A stretch of 64,000 nucleotides of DNA. Origin: Lathyrus oleraceus (lineage: Eukaryota; Streptophyta; Magnoliopsida; Fabales; Fabaceae). Every line of letters begins with the position of its first letter. Within the stretch, counting starts at the first letter, position 1. The notes under the pieces are model-generated. The model saw nothing but the letters and a program-made list of their open reading frames with translations. It had not been told where the DNA came from and searched no databases. Below are positions 1 through 10,989 of the stretch, one piece after another. The position numbers and the translations under genes were made by a program. The stretch is taken from the NCBI RefSeq assembly GCF_024323335.1, contig NC_066579.1, positions 358,128,900 to 358,192,899 of the forward strand. Direction: 5' to 3'.

Positions 1-106
1 ATAGACCTCATCATTTGAGTTTATTAAACCCACGAGGTTATCTGAAAGAAGTGTTTTCCTCTGCAGCCACTACTGGTCAGTCATACCCGTTGAAGCGGTG
101 ACACGT
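1..106. other. Unidentified flank of the left Athila-like copy
   Basis: This is the short stretch outside the outer LTR end of the element that follows. No ORF, repeat or motif was recognised. The five bases next to the LTR (cacgt, 102-106) would be one half of a target-site duplication, but the partner end of that element is lost, so this cannot be tested here. Confidence 0.3.
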
Positions 107-1236
107 TAATGACTTATCAGCAAGTGTACTGATAGTGTCGCAGTAATAAAATATCGAATCCACATGGACTGCTTTTTAACAAGACAAAAAGTGTGCAATG
201 CGTAGAAAATAGTAAATAGGGAGGGGGTTCAAATTTCAAAGTGAAAATAAACAAAGAGTTCAGACATAATTTTGGAAGCGGACAGGTTGTGTATAGAATC
301 TCTTTATTTCTCTATTTTTGGTGTTTGATGCCTTAGATGAACAACCTTATCACTATAATCCCACGACGAATTAACAAAACCGCTATAACCAATCCCTTAC
401 GATATAGCTCACTAATCACTACTCAGAGCTTCCTATCCCTAGTCCACTAGCCTAAGCAGGATTAAACGATGTAACAGAGTGTTAATTCATTAGCCATTAC
501 TCGGGGTTTCCTATCCCTGTTAACCAGCGTAAGTATGACAATTGTCCTAGGTCCAACATATAGACTAATGGTCAGTATTCCATATGTGCCCAAAATCAGA
601 CTAAAAGAGTATCTGACATAAAAAGCATTACGAACAAGAAACAATTAAATAGAATTATAGAACAAAGAATTCATGCAAAGTCAAATCAACATATTGTCCA
701 ACAATATTGAAACATGTTCATCAAAACACAACTTAACCTAGAGGAGTTTAGCTACTCATAATTTAAAATACAATACCAAAAACAATTAAGAAGAATTGCA
801 TATGAGACTCCTTGAAGGATTGGCCTCCAATGGCTTCAAATGCTCTCCAAATCACCCTTGATGTTGTAAAAATCATACTTATGTTGCCAATTTTCATAAC
901 CCTTGAGAAAGTGCAGAGAATCCTCTTTAATAGCCTTCAGAATGGACCAGAACGCGTCAGAAAAGCCAAAAAAATTAGTCATCACGTGTATGATGAACTG
1001 CATTGCATGCGTGATACCGCCTTTATGTCCCTACCGCGTGCACGATGTTGCGTGTGATTATTCCAGTAGCTGCATATTTTTGCTCCCTTTTTCATTTGTT
1101 TTTTCACTAAGTCTAATTTCTTCACACTTAGTTATTTTTTCCTCATTCTTTGTCTATCTTCTTCATTTTTTTCTCCTCTTTAACTTATTTTGATCTGTTT
1201 CTTCGACCGATTAAATGCAATGATGGACTTTCATCA
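107..1236 (-). repeat. 3' LTR of Athila-like copy 1
   Basis: About 1130 bp. In element orientation it starts TGATGA (complement of tcatca, 1231-1236) and ends near 107 with the equivalent of GATAAGTCATTA; the second Athila-like copy has LTRs of 1137 and 1060 bp with the same ends, TGATGA and TCATCA. The last base of the left inverted terminus appears mutated. CG-rich near-palindromes lie at about 984-1060. The LTR matches the plus-strand copy at many points, for instance the stretch next to the internal end with gtggattcgatatttttattac on the complement. Confidence 0.8.
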
Positions 1237-2495
1237 CAACCCCAAGCTTGAATCGTTGCTTGTTCTCAAGTAACTTGCCTGTAACTGCACATTCAAACAG
1301 AAAACAAGTCGTATAATAAGAGTTGAACTTCACCCTATAATTTTTTCTTTACCTGGATATCATTCTATCTTCCAAATCTCATCTGACAAATTCGGAAAAC
1401 ATCCTTAAACTTTGATGAGTACCCAACATGTCTCTCATCTCACTTTGACTCACTCAATGGATAAGGTCATCTCTCAATCAATATGCAAAATCGTTTATGC
1501 TTAGCTTGATCATGTTCTAATATAATTCATCAAAGAAATCAAAACACACACACGTTTAAGGACTTTTTAGGTCGTATCTTGGCTTATGTTCGGATAGGAT
1601 ATTTTTGGGAAAGTAGGTTTAAATCTTTGGAGTTAGGTGTCTAGTTCTCCTTCTATCATCATACCCCTTTGTTCCTTCTTGATGGTACTAGAGATTTTTC
1701 TATTGTGGTCCTTATTATGCTTAACATTCTTTTTGTTTTTTTTTTGTTTCTGAATAAGTGTCTTTTTCCACTTCTTATTTTCTCACAATTTTTGAAAATT
1801 TGACCAATTTTATCTAGTACCCCAATCCCAAACTTTAAACTTTGCTCACTTCCAAGAGCAACCTCAAACTTAATCTTTTTCATACGACTTAAGAACTTAA
1901 ATTCCACCTAACTCCAAAGAGAGGGTGGAAATATAAGATCTTTAAAGTCATACGACTAAAAATTAAGGTTAAGTCACCGAAAGAAGGATAAGCTCAAAGT
2001 GGTTAGCAATAGATATACCTATTACTACAGGCTGGTTTTAAAAAGGCTCAAAGTTATAAGCAAATAACAATCTCAATGTGTGTTAATCAATCAAGACAAA
2101 ATTAATCATAAATAGTTCAAACCAAATAAAACAGTAGTGCATGGATACACTCAATAAGAAGAATAGTGAACAATGTAATTCATTTGGCTCAAACCTTACT
2201 AGTTGAGGTATCTGAAGGTTGAGTACAAGTCCTTTGATTCTTTTCTCATCCTTTGCCTTCAAGTTGTCATTTGCTTTTTTGATGATCAAGTTTCTCTTTG
2301 CTCATTTGTTCAATGCTAAAGTGATAAACTTGTAAATCTGAAGAAAAGACACAACTACAAACTTGTTCGTTAAAGACAATATGCTAAATAATACAATGGG
2401 GGAAGTGCACATATTGTAGCCGTTACTCTTCTATAGGTTACAATTGAAAATAAAAATAAAATCTTCTAAAAATTAAAAGCAAACTACATGTCTTT
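1237..2495 (-). other. 3' UTR and polypurine tract of Athila-like copy 1
   Basis: Directly inside the LTR the complement reads a purine-rich tract ending CTTGGGGTTG (1237-1250), the expected plus-strand primer. The rest is non-coding. It is similar in pieces to the 3' UTR of the second copy on both sides of the Ogre insertion there (33110-33616 and 54923-55675). Two further PPT-like strings (AGTTTGGGGT type) occur on the complement near 1822-1870. The ORF in 1659-1907 has a diverged partner at 55040-55222 but both cover these purine tracts, so I do not call a gene. Confidence 0.6.
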
Positions 2496-3767
2496 TCATA
2501 TGTCATTATTGCATAAAAGATCATGCATATCATTCATTGTGTTGTTGAAGTCATTATTTTGCCTTGTCCATTTTGTGTGCATCTCTCCTCCTTGCTTGCT
2601 CTTGATTTTGGTTAGTGAAGTAATTCTCCATCTTTCCAGTTGTTGCAAAAATTGGGCTCTTAAGCTCTGAGTCTGCATATGATCTTCTTGTTGATTATAA
2701 AAGTATCGGAACACATGATCAAAACTCAGAGGTTCAACATACAAAGTGGGTGAAACTTCTGTTATCCACCTTGTAACCCCCACTGCATGAGCTTCCATTC
2801 TTCTTTGAAACTCTGAAGCTTGTTGACCTTGCATTTTTTATTGTTGTTTCTTCACTTGTGGTTGGTAGAATCCTTCATCATTTCCCGCGTGATTGTCTTC
2901 TTAATCATTTTGAGCAGCTTCTCCTTGATGCATGTTTTGTAGCCTCCTTATAGCCGAAGTGTTGAGAGGTTCTTTCAGACCGATCATCTCATCGTCGAGG
3001 TAAATGGGTACACCCGATCTTCTGCATAATTCATTTATAACATAAAAATTACCACAAACATTTTGTGCAACATTAGCCATATATTTGATATTTGTAGCAA
3101 TTAACCGCCCCAAGTCAATAGGTTCCCCCTCAAAAGAGCTAAAAGACCTCAACACTGCTTCACAATGAATTGTGATTGGTTAGATGCGGCTTCTAAATAT
3201 TGCACAAGAAATGAGGCCCAAGCCCTCGGAATTTGGCGGAATTCAGTAGTTTTGAGACATAGCACTAAGCCACGCTCCACCGCCCATTCTCCCTCAGGCC
3301 TACAAATTTTTTTAGCATAACTTGGGTCATTTCCTCGCTTATAAAATTGTGCTCGTGTCTATAGTTAATAAGAGCACAAACAAGAGGAGGTTGCCAATTA
3401 AAAAGAGTATTTATAGAAGAAGGAGAATAGTCAATATACTTACCTCTCACATAAGAGGTGTAAATGCTTACCTCGTCAAATGTCGCATTTGCATAAAATT
3501 CTAGGCCGATAGTTTTATTTTCTTTATGAATCAAATTGTTGAAACTTATCCAACACCTTTGTTTCAAAACATCCACTATTTGCCAAAACCTTACAAATCA
3601 TCACAAGCGAATGCTCTCTCCCTCATAATGTGGTAATCCACCAATTTGAGATATCTTTCAGCATGAGCCTCAAAGAGAAATTTGAGATTAGGAAAGGTAG
3701 GAGCATTAAGAGTGGGAGCATCCCTTGAGGATGAACCTATTGACAATCAACCTCTCTTTGAAGGCAT
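2496..3767 (-). pseudogene. Env-like / plant-transposon-domain ORF, decayed (Athila-like copy 1)
   Basis: The ATG is at 3767-3765, opening MPSKRG, the same start as the other copy (MASKRG at 31850). A stop follows within the first seven codons, and further stops and frameshifts break the frame. Readable pieces are 3576-3265 (contains RGKYIDYSPSSINTLF), 3155-2901 (contains INELCRRSGVP) and 2834-2496 (C-terminus with many Asn and Gln). The RGK-YIDYS and LCRRSGV blocks fit my recollection of the family annotated as putative plant transposon protein domain, which sits downstream of pol in Athila-type elements. No signal peptide or membrane segment is apparent, so env is a positional label only. 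Function is unknown. Confidence 0.7.
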
Positions 3768-4149
3768 TTTTACCTATAACAACAACACAAAAACAACACC
3801 GCGTAGAGAAAAAGAAAAGAATTACGCAGAGAGTGCTCATATGAATATGTGAAAAGTAGAAGGACTAGAGAAATATTTATGAAGAAAGTGATTTAAAAAT
3901 CACTATTTATAGGCCAAGTAGTCATTGCTCATCACGCGCATTATACATCCACCGTGCGCACGATGGAAATGATCATATCCAACATCTCTCTCTAACATTC
4001 GTATCACGTACGCCATGCTATCATCACGCGTGCGATGTCAATGGTACTCAGATTCTCCCAAACGTCTCTATCGCACGTTTTATGCACAAATCGCACGCGT
4101 GATGGAGTCCTATCACGCGCGTGATAGCTTACATGATTATTCCAGGGGC
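3768..4149 (-). promoter_or_regulatory. Internal promoter-like block upstream of the env-like ORF (copy 1)
   Basis: On the complement a canonical TATA box CTATAAATAG (3912-3903) lies 145 bp before the env-like ATG, followed by a pyrimidine-rich leader ending in a T-rich run and TATAG just before the ATG. Upstream are CG-rich palindromes, including a perfect 16-mer TATCACGCGCGTGATA at 4111-4126. Then comes the string CAGCCCCTGGAATAATCA (about 4131-4149 on the complement), which is nearly repeated inside the LTR (CAGCTACTGGAATAATCA, about 1056-1074). The same arrangement recurs in the other copy. Promoter activity is inferred; the T-rich run ending in TAG could instead be a splice acceptor. Confidence 0.6.
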
Positions 4150-4352
4150 TGAAGCTTTTTTTCTTCTCTCTTTTTTCTTCTTTTCTTCTCCTTTTCTTTT
4201 TCTTTCGTCTCTTCTTTTACCTGTTTTCTCTTCTAGCAAAATAACACATAAATTAAACATGTTTAAAAATTAAAATTCAACGGAAAATAAAATAAATTCT
4301 TACCGATGGGTCCATGCGCAAGGGATACCCTTACGCCGGTCAGTTCACTTGT

Positions 4353-4869
4353 TTATTTTCCTTTGTCAACCTCACTACCTTTCTCCTCTAGATGATAGCA
4401 AGTATCCAAATTCTCCACATACGGTGTCCAGTCATACACCTTGAAAACCATTTTTTCTTTGTTGAATTTCATGAAAAGTTCACCCATTTCCACATCTATC
4501 TTTGCTTTCTTAGTAGCCAAGAATGGGCATCCGAGAATAACTGACCCTCCTGAATCTCCTTTCGTATCAAGTACCACAAAATCTACAAGAAACACTAAAC
4601 CATTGACATGTACTAACACGTCCTGTAAGATACCAAGCGGATGAGTAACAAGTGAATCAGCTAAAGTAAGAGTCATATTACTGGGTATGATCTCTCCTAA
4701 GTTAAGTTCTCTAACTTCATTCAATGGAATAACATCCCCTTCAACTATTTCATCTTGGTCACCCTGATTGTTACTCTCCTTTTTTCAATCCTCACTTCTC
4801 CTTTTTCCATCACATCCTCTTCAAATATTTCATCTTCACCCTTTTTGGTGGACATCTCCAAACTGTTTC
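4353..4869 (-). pseudogene. Athila-type protease fragment (copy 1)
   Basis: The minus-strand frame 4724-4353 matches the C-terminal part of the protease of the second copy (30739-31218), sharing LNLGEIIPSN, HPLGILQD and the flap-side GG-VILG-PF block. Compared with that copy about 430 bp have been lost upstream, joining the acidic gag-protease linker directly to a point beyond the active-site loop, so the catalytic DLGSS motif is absent. The remaining 5' part stops at the solo LTR inserted at 4870. The fragment cannot encode an active protease. Confidence 0.75.
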
Positions 4870-6388
4870 TGTAAGACCCTAATTTTGACCCTAAGATCCC
4901 TCATGGCATCATAACATTGCACATTGCATTTGCCTCAAGGATCATAACATCTTGGCTCCTTAACCTTTGGGTGGGAACATTTGTGAGTTGGTTTGAGACC
5001 ACCAAGCATGCTTGAATTGTATATTATTGCTTTTCTTACTTTGTTTACTAACCAAAAAGCACAAAAATATGTCACTAACTTTACTTGTTTTGTAGCTTGA
5101 GCAATCATAAGATCTAAGGCTCCTAAAAGACCTTATGCTCATTGATATGACCAGGTAAAGATGAAAGCAAGCATGACAATGTTTCACAAGGCCCTAATCC
5201 ATCATATATGCCTCCCAAGTATCTCAATTCATCATTTTGATCAAAGCAAACCAAAGGGCTTGAGGTTTGTTTCCCAAGGAAACCCTAATTCATTTGTTCA
5301 TCAACTGTGCCTTGCTCATGAAGCAACCTCAACCCATGATCAAATACAATAAAGGGAAGTTCTTCCATTCATCATTTCATGCATATTTAAGCTTATTTGA
5401 GTGTCCTAAATCATCAATTCATCAATATTTGAGGCATGGACTTGAGAAGTTTATCAGTCAATTCATTTGACTATTTTGAAGTACACTGAGACCTAACTTT
5501 TAATGTGTTATTCAAATGGAGATTACCCCAAGAGAAAAAATGTTATTAATAACCATATGAACAACTTTCATGTTCATCAAAAATTGATTTGAAGCTTGGA
5601 AGGTCATCATCCATTTCAAAACATTATAGGTTATTTTGATTGAAACCCTAATTTTAGGTCAACTTCCCAAGAACATAACTCATTCATCTTTCATGATTTT
5701 GAGGTGGGATCAAATGAATTGAAAATTTTAAGATGTATACTTCATTTTTTATGTTGAACAAATTTTCATAATCCTAAAATAAATACATATGATAATGCAA
5801 AACATTATAGGTCACTTTGGACCAAAGGCATTGAAATGTGAAAAAGTCCAACTTCAAGTGCCCATAAATTTCTCATAAAAATTCCAAATGATGCAAAATT
5901 TAAGTCTAAATTGATTTTCTTGAAAAGATATACAACTTTTATGTTGAAGGTTTTGTCATTTGGAGTTTGCATCATTAAACCAGAAGGGCTTGAAGTTTGC
6001 CCATTTAGGAAATTTTCACATACACATGTTTTGCACCTTGTACTTTATGATCAATTTTCATCAATTTCCCAATTCCAAATGAAGTTTTCTTCAACATAAC
6101 AATTGATCCTCATGTCAATATCTTTCCAAACATTACCCATAAGGCCATGTTACATTTTTTGAGAAGGCATTTTCGAAGAGGAGAACATTTTGGTACATTT
6201 TTGGAAACTTGATTCAAACTTTATGCATAAGCCAAATACATCTCATCTGCACGTCCAAAACCTATTTGCTGATGTTAAGCTTGCCATTACAATTAGATTT
6301 GGGCCCTCCATGCGCCTGTACAGGCCCATGCATGAAGGCCCTTATCATTCATGCACACACTTTGCTCATGCTTGCAGCTTCCATTTGC

Positions 6389-6398
6389 TATAAATAAG
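6389..6398 (+). promoter_or_regulatory. LTR promoter TATA box (solo Ogre LTR)
   Basis: TATAAATAAG in an otherwise mixed-composition context, about 1.5 kb into the LTR. This places the transcript start near 6420 and makes the rest of the LTR R/U5. Orientation agrees with the plus-strand reading of the LTR. Confidence 0.55.
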
Positions 6399-6835
6399 TG
6401 TGCTAGACTTCATAACTTGAGAACCTGAAGGCGCCTGTTATGCTGCACAACTCCCTCCATAGCCACACCTAAAGGAATTATCACTTTCTTTTCAAAATTT
6501 CAGATCCGAATTTCAACTTCATTGGTTGATTTTCAGACTCATAATTCCTTGGCCTTGCTTCATCTTCATCTCTAGATCACATTGCAAGCAATACCTAAGA
6601 GAACTCGTGCCTTCCAGATCCACATTTCAGAGGTTGATACACAAACTTTTCTTCTTCAAAACTCACTGTTTGTAGCTTGTTTCTTGCATTTATTTGTTTG
6701 GCTGAAGTCCTCTCATCAGAGGCAATTAAACTGTGCTTTTAATTTTGAAATTCCACTAAGTTCAAGATGAACACCATAACTTTCCACCTCTGATTTCTCT
6801 TACCATGAAGATCTAGAGTGAAAATAGATGGCACA

Positions 6836-6964
6836 GGGGTGATGTACATCACCCCCAGCTTTCCATTGTTGTATAGATCGCCTCATTTGGTTAGGTTTTA
6901 ATCTCTGCAACTCTCGCCGAAATCTCTGGTCTCGCCGGAGAAGACGGTGGTGCACACCACCGTC
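6836..6964. other. Two related long palindromes in the Ogre LTR leader
   Basis: Positions 6836-6855 form a perfect 20-bp palindrome, GGGGTGATGTACATCACCCC. Positions 6943-6964 form a second inverted repeat with perfect 10-bp arms (GACGGTGGTG and CACCACCGTC) around a CA centre. Both share the core GGTGRTGYACAYCACC or nearly so. They lie about 400-550 bp downstream of the TATA box, so they would be transcribed and could form hairpins in the leader RNA. Confidence 0.7.
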
Positions 6965-9629
6965 CGTTTGCCAGATCAAACCACAGTCGTATGATGCATT
7001 CTCCAGATTTAATCTTATCCTTCCATCTTTATGACTTTTTTAATGGCTTGGTGTTTCTCATTGACCAGCGTGTTTGGTGGATGCGCGCATGTGAGTCGTC
7101 TGATGCGCCAACTCAATTAATGAGCTTGGATCCAACGCATCACGTCTTTTCTTCTTTTTTATTTCTGATTTTAATTTTCATTTTATTTCTTTTATTCCAT
7201 TTCATTTAAAAAATGTGAGACCAATTGCATTATTTTTCATTTTATTTTATCATTTGATATTTTTTATGAATTTTCTCTTTTCTGATTATTTTTAATTCAT
7301 TTTAAATAGTTTTTGATATTCAAAAAATACAAAAATATTTTTTCAACCTCTTTGAATGATGATAGATCTATGAAAAATATTCTCATCAATTTATTAATTG
7401 ATTTGATATTTATTTGAGATTTTAATTCAATTAGGTTATTTTTATGCATTTTTAATTGATTAAAAATAGTTTCTGGTTTCTAAAAATGCTGAATTTTTTT
7501 TGTCAAACTTTGTTTGACCTTGTTGAACTTAGGATGATCCATTTGGACTTTTCAAAGTTGATTTAAAATGGATTTGAAGTTTGACCTTTAATTGTTTATT
7601 TTAATTTCCAAAAATACCAAAAATATTTCATTTGTTTCTTGACTTCTAAGTTTCATTTTGCTTCTGTTTACTAATGTTTGACCTTGATTTCATCTATCTT
7701 TGGTCAATGTATGTTGATTACTTCCTTTGAATTTCCATTAATGTTCATTGTTATTCATCTCCTTCTTCTTCTTTTTCTTTTTTTGATCAATGAGTTAAAG
7801 ATTGGTGGTTAGCCTTAATGTATGAGAGGTTTAACCTTCCTTGATTCAAATCTAATTCATCTTGATCATAGATCAAGTGAATGGCTTTGCATTAAGGATA
7901 AGTTGCTTCCTAATCAAGCAAAGAACCTAAATCAATACAAGATCATTTCTCATCTTCTTTTGGCATGGCAAGTTGTAGGAGCTTGATTCACTAATCAAGA
8001 TCTCTAACTTGTGTTGTTGCCTATATTTTATTGACCGGCCTCAGATAGGTGTGACTACTACATTAGTCCATTTACGATTGCTTAACATAGCGCTAAATTG
8101 CCTTATGGCACACTAACTCTAACTATTGACCACTAATTTTTAATTCTTGCATTTTATATGTATGCAATTTACTATTCTTGTACATATTATTCATTTGCTT
8201 TTGCCCTTTGCTCATTTGAGCACATGTTTATGTTAATTCTATTTGCCTTTTGCTCACTTGAGCACATAATTGTGTATATACTATTGTGCTTGTGTTTTGT
8301 TTTGATTGTTGTGAACCAAATACAAATGGACAAAAGGACTTAGATTCTAGGACATTCCCTATGCAAAAATGGAGTAAAAAGGACTTAATGTTGAAGATGA
8401 ATTAGAAGGACCTAATCTCTAAACTCACTCTTGTCCATTCTTTGTTTGTTTTGTGGAACTTTTTAATGTGTGTGTTCTTGTGCTAGGGATACCCATTTGA
8501 GCCAAATTGAAGAACTATTGTCATGTGCATCTAAAGTGAGAGATACAAGAGCCATTGGAAGATTCCTAAGAGCTTGCTTGATTGATTGATTGGTTGCTTG
8601 AGTATACACTTATTTGCTTGATTATTCCAAAGGATGGGAGTTACTTGGATCATCAATATGATCTCAAGAAAGGAACTCCATTTGTGGTCTTATTTCGTTT
8701 CCTTCATCTTTTGTATGTTTAGGACTTAGCCATTCTTCCTCTTCCCTCCACTCTAACCCAAGCCAAAACTTTTGTGCAAACATTAACATTTTATTTTCTA
8801 ACATTAGAAACCAAAGCATTATGCTTTTGATTTTCAAACTTTCTTTTCATAACACTTATTTTGAATTGAATCCTTAAGTCAACTTTGACCATATTTTGTA
8901 AATACTTTTCATTGGTAAATATAACTCATTCAAATGTTTTTGTGGTTTCAATGGCCACTTCTTACCATAAACTTTTTTCCTAACCATTAGCTATTAGGTT
9001 TGAGTTATCCTTGAGGTAGATATAATACTCACCTATATCCTTATTGATGGACAATGAGTGTTTCATGCTTATTATAGGGTTAACCCCTCACTAGCATGTT
9101 GAAGCTATCCTCACATGGTGGATTTGTGGTTTTAGTTTGAGTTTTCTCCCTTGGATAAGAAAAGACCTTAAGGCTTTCGGACCAATCAATTCACCAACTT
9201 ATTTTGAGATTTTTACCCCGAACTATGAGGTTTTGATCCTAATATTTTTTAGATGGTACGTAGGCAATGGGTTTATCCATTCAAACACAAAATTGTAATT
9301 AATTTGTACATTCTTCTCTCATCTCCCCAATTATGTTTGCACAAATAATTTTTACAAATACCAACCTACCTTACAACAATTGTGAAAAGGGCTCCCTAGG
9401 AGTACCTAGGATGTTTTGGGTGCTTAAAACCTTCCCATTGCATAATCAACCCCCTTACCCCGATCTCTGACATTTTTATTAGTTTTTGATTCGATAAAAC
9501 TTCTCGGTTTTTGTTCGCTTTCTAACCTTTCCTTTGGATAAATAGAAGTGTGGTGGCGACTCGATTTGTATGATTTACTTTTGATTTAGTCAATAAATCT
9601 AAAGGTAACGAATACCCCGCTACAGTTTC

Positions 9630-9885
9630 TACAACCTTGCATGATTCATTCTTAGGATTATCTATAGTGTTACCTGTAAATCCTCTACTCAAGCTAGGTA
9701 AAGCAACTATTTGTCTAGATTACTGACCAATCCGCATCTCCAAATTTTTGATAGACGCATCATAGTTTCTACTCATTGTCTCATGGTTCTTATTCACCTG
9801 ATCAAAACTACTTTGAGTGGCCTTAATGAAGTTTTGCAAGGTCTCTTACAGCTGTTAAGGGGGTGGTAGTTGGTTTTCTGGTGGA
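9630..9885 (-). pseudogene. gag: Gag C-terminal remnant of Athila-like copy 1
   Basis: On the complement this aligns with about 30050-30250 of the second Athila-like copy: the stretch with AATAAGAACCATGA-CAATGAGTA and then TAG-CAAATAGT-G is shared, followed by the start of the gag-protease linker. It continues the element interrupted by the solo LTR. Similarity fades near 9885, where unrelated gypsy sequence begins. Too short and broken to be functional. Confidence 0.6.
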
Positions 9886-10740
9886 AAAACTTACTTCATG
9901 GTCGACCAGCCTTTGGAAGAATATATAGAGACTAATTTCTCTCCCAAAGAAGAGGCTCCTACTAACAAGGCTGCTATGGAGATGGGGAATTCTCCATGAG
10001 AGGTCTCTCCTTAGGTTGTCCCCAAGTAGGATAACTTTTTATGTTTTTATTCCTTTTGTAACTCATTAGAGTAATTCCTCACTCATTGTTAGGACCCATT
10101 GTAATATCTCCATTTTTTAATTAATGAATTTTGATTTTTTTTCAACACTTGACTTGTGTGCTTTTGCCGAAATGGATCTTGATTTTTACTTGTATTAGCT
10201 TGGATCTTTTGTAGTCACTTATTGTCTCATGTCTCTTATGGTATTGCCAATATACTTGAGAGTTTTTTAAGGGTTCTTATCTATAATCTGTAGGGAGGTA
10301 AAGTCCCACTAAGTTTCTAGAAGTTACCTCATAGGGTTTTAAAGTCCCACTAGGGATCTTATGGATACCCTGTAGGACTTCAAAGTCCCGCTAGAGTTAT
10401 TATGGTTACCCATAGGACTTCAGAGTTCCGCTAGGGTTCTAATGGATACATTATAGAGCTTCATATTCCCACTAGGGTTCTGATGGTTAACCCATATGGA
10501 TTTAGAGTCCCATTGGAGTTTTGATGGTTAACACATATGGCTTCAGAGTTCTACTAGGGTTCTGATTGTCTTGTCAGAGGATAACATAGAGAGATCATTA
10601 AGCTCTCAGTCTATTGTACAATGCATGCTTAATTAGAACACTTAGGGAGCCTCATTAAAAACCCATGCCCTTATAGGGGAAAATAGTGCCACCCTAAGAT
10701 TTTTTTATTGAATAATAATAAGAATAAACACATAATGTCT
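9886..10740 (+). other. 3' end and non-coding tail of an unidentified Ty3/gypsy element
   Basis: A short plus-strand frame from about 9898 (MVDQPLEEYIETNF) ends in a stop near 10000. It is followed by AT-rich non-coding DNA, a 41-bp minisatellite (10304-10568) and a purine/pyrimidine-biased stretch. This resembles a Tat-type 3' UTR, where minisatellites are common, but no LTR end could be recognised. The assignment is tentative. Confidence 0.35.
10304..10568. repeat. 41-bp minisatellite, about 6.5 copies
   Basis: Units begin at 10305, 10345, 10387, 10427, 10468, 10509 and 10550, spaced 40-42 bp. The consensus contains CCCRCTAGGGTTCTGATGGT followed by a stretch ending TTCAGAGT. Units differ by several substitutions, so the array is not recent. 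Confidence 0.85.
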
Positions 10741-10989
10741 AGCCTTGTGGGATCAACTAAAGCATAATAATGTCTTAAATTTACAACATTCTAAGGCCCT
10801 GACACTTCTTCTCTTTCCAATTTGGAAATATCTTGTCTTTCTTGGCCAATGCTACCACCTGTTTCAATATTGGACTAACTTTCTCCATCGTCATGGGTTT
10901 CACCTTGGAATTGTATCTTCTCGCTTCTTTTTTCTTTCCCATAAACTTTTGAATCTGAGCCTTTTCTCAAACATATTCTATTAGGTTAA
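10741..10989. other. No assignable content
   Basis: AT-rich sequence between the minisatellite-bearing tail and the Tat integrase remnant. The only ORF (10745-10984, plus) has no recognisable domain and lies beside antisense retroelement debris. I see nothing else in it. Confidence 0.3.

Larger units (their letters stand above)
4870..9624 (+). repeat. Solo LTR of an Ogre/Tat element, 4755 bp
   Basis: Begins TGTAAGACCC and ends CGCTACA, with the 5-bp target duplication gtttc on both sides (4865-4869 and 9625-9629). The Athila-like sequence resumes after it, which confirms the junctions. The 3' end holds the U5-end pattern seen in the two other Ogre LTRs here: a CTTCCC..GCATAA block (9430-9450) and then GGTGGCGACTC before the terminus. 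No internal sequence is attached, so it is a solo LTR, the usual product of recombination between two LTRs. ORFs inside it are short and have no recognisable domain. Confidence 0.88.
107..9885 (-). mobile_element. Athila-like Ty3/gypsy element, copy 1, decayed and RT-less
   Basis: Read on the minus strand, the order is gag remnant (9885-9630), interrupting solo LTR (9624-4870), protease fragment (4869-4353), internal promoter-like block, env-like pseudogene (3767-2496), 3' UTR and 3' LTR (1236-107). The same order occurs in the plus-strand copy at 27676-56735, which allowed this one to be parsed. There is no reverse transcriptase, RNase H or integrase between protease and the env-like ORF. 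The 5' LTR and most of gag are missing; the right border near 9885 is where similarity to the other copy stops and is approximate. Assignment to the Athila lineage rests on the protease type, the env-like ORF and the LTR/PPT form. Confidence 0.75.

Noticed and set aside
6991..8343. Short ORFs in the solo Ogre LTR as hypothetical genes
   Set aside because: AT-rich hydrophobic translations typical of random plant non-coding DNA, all inside one LTR with exact target duplication.
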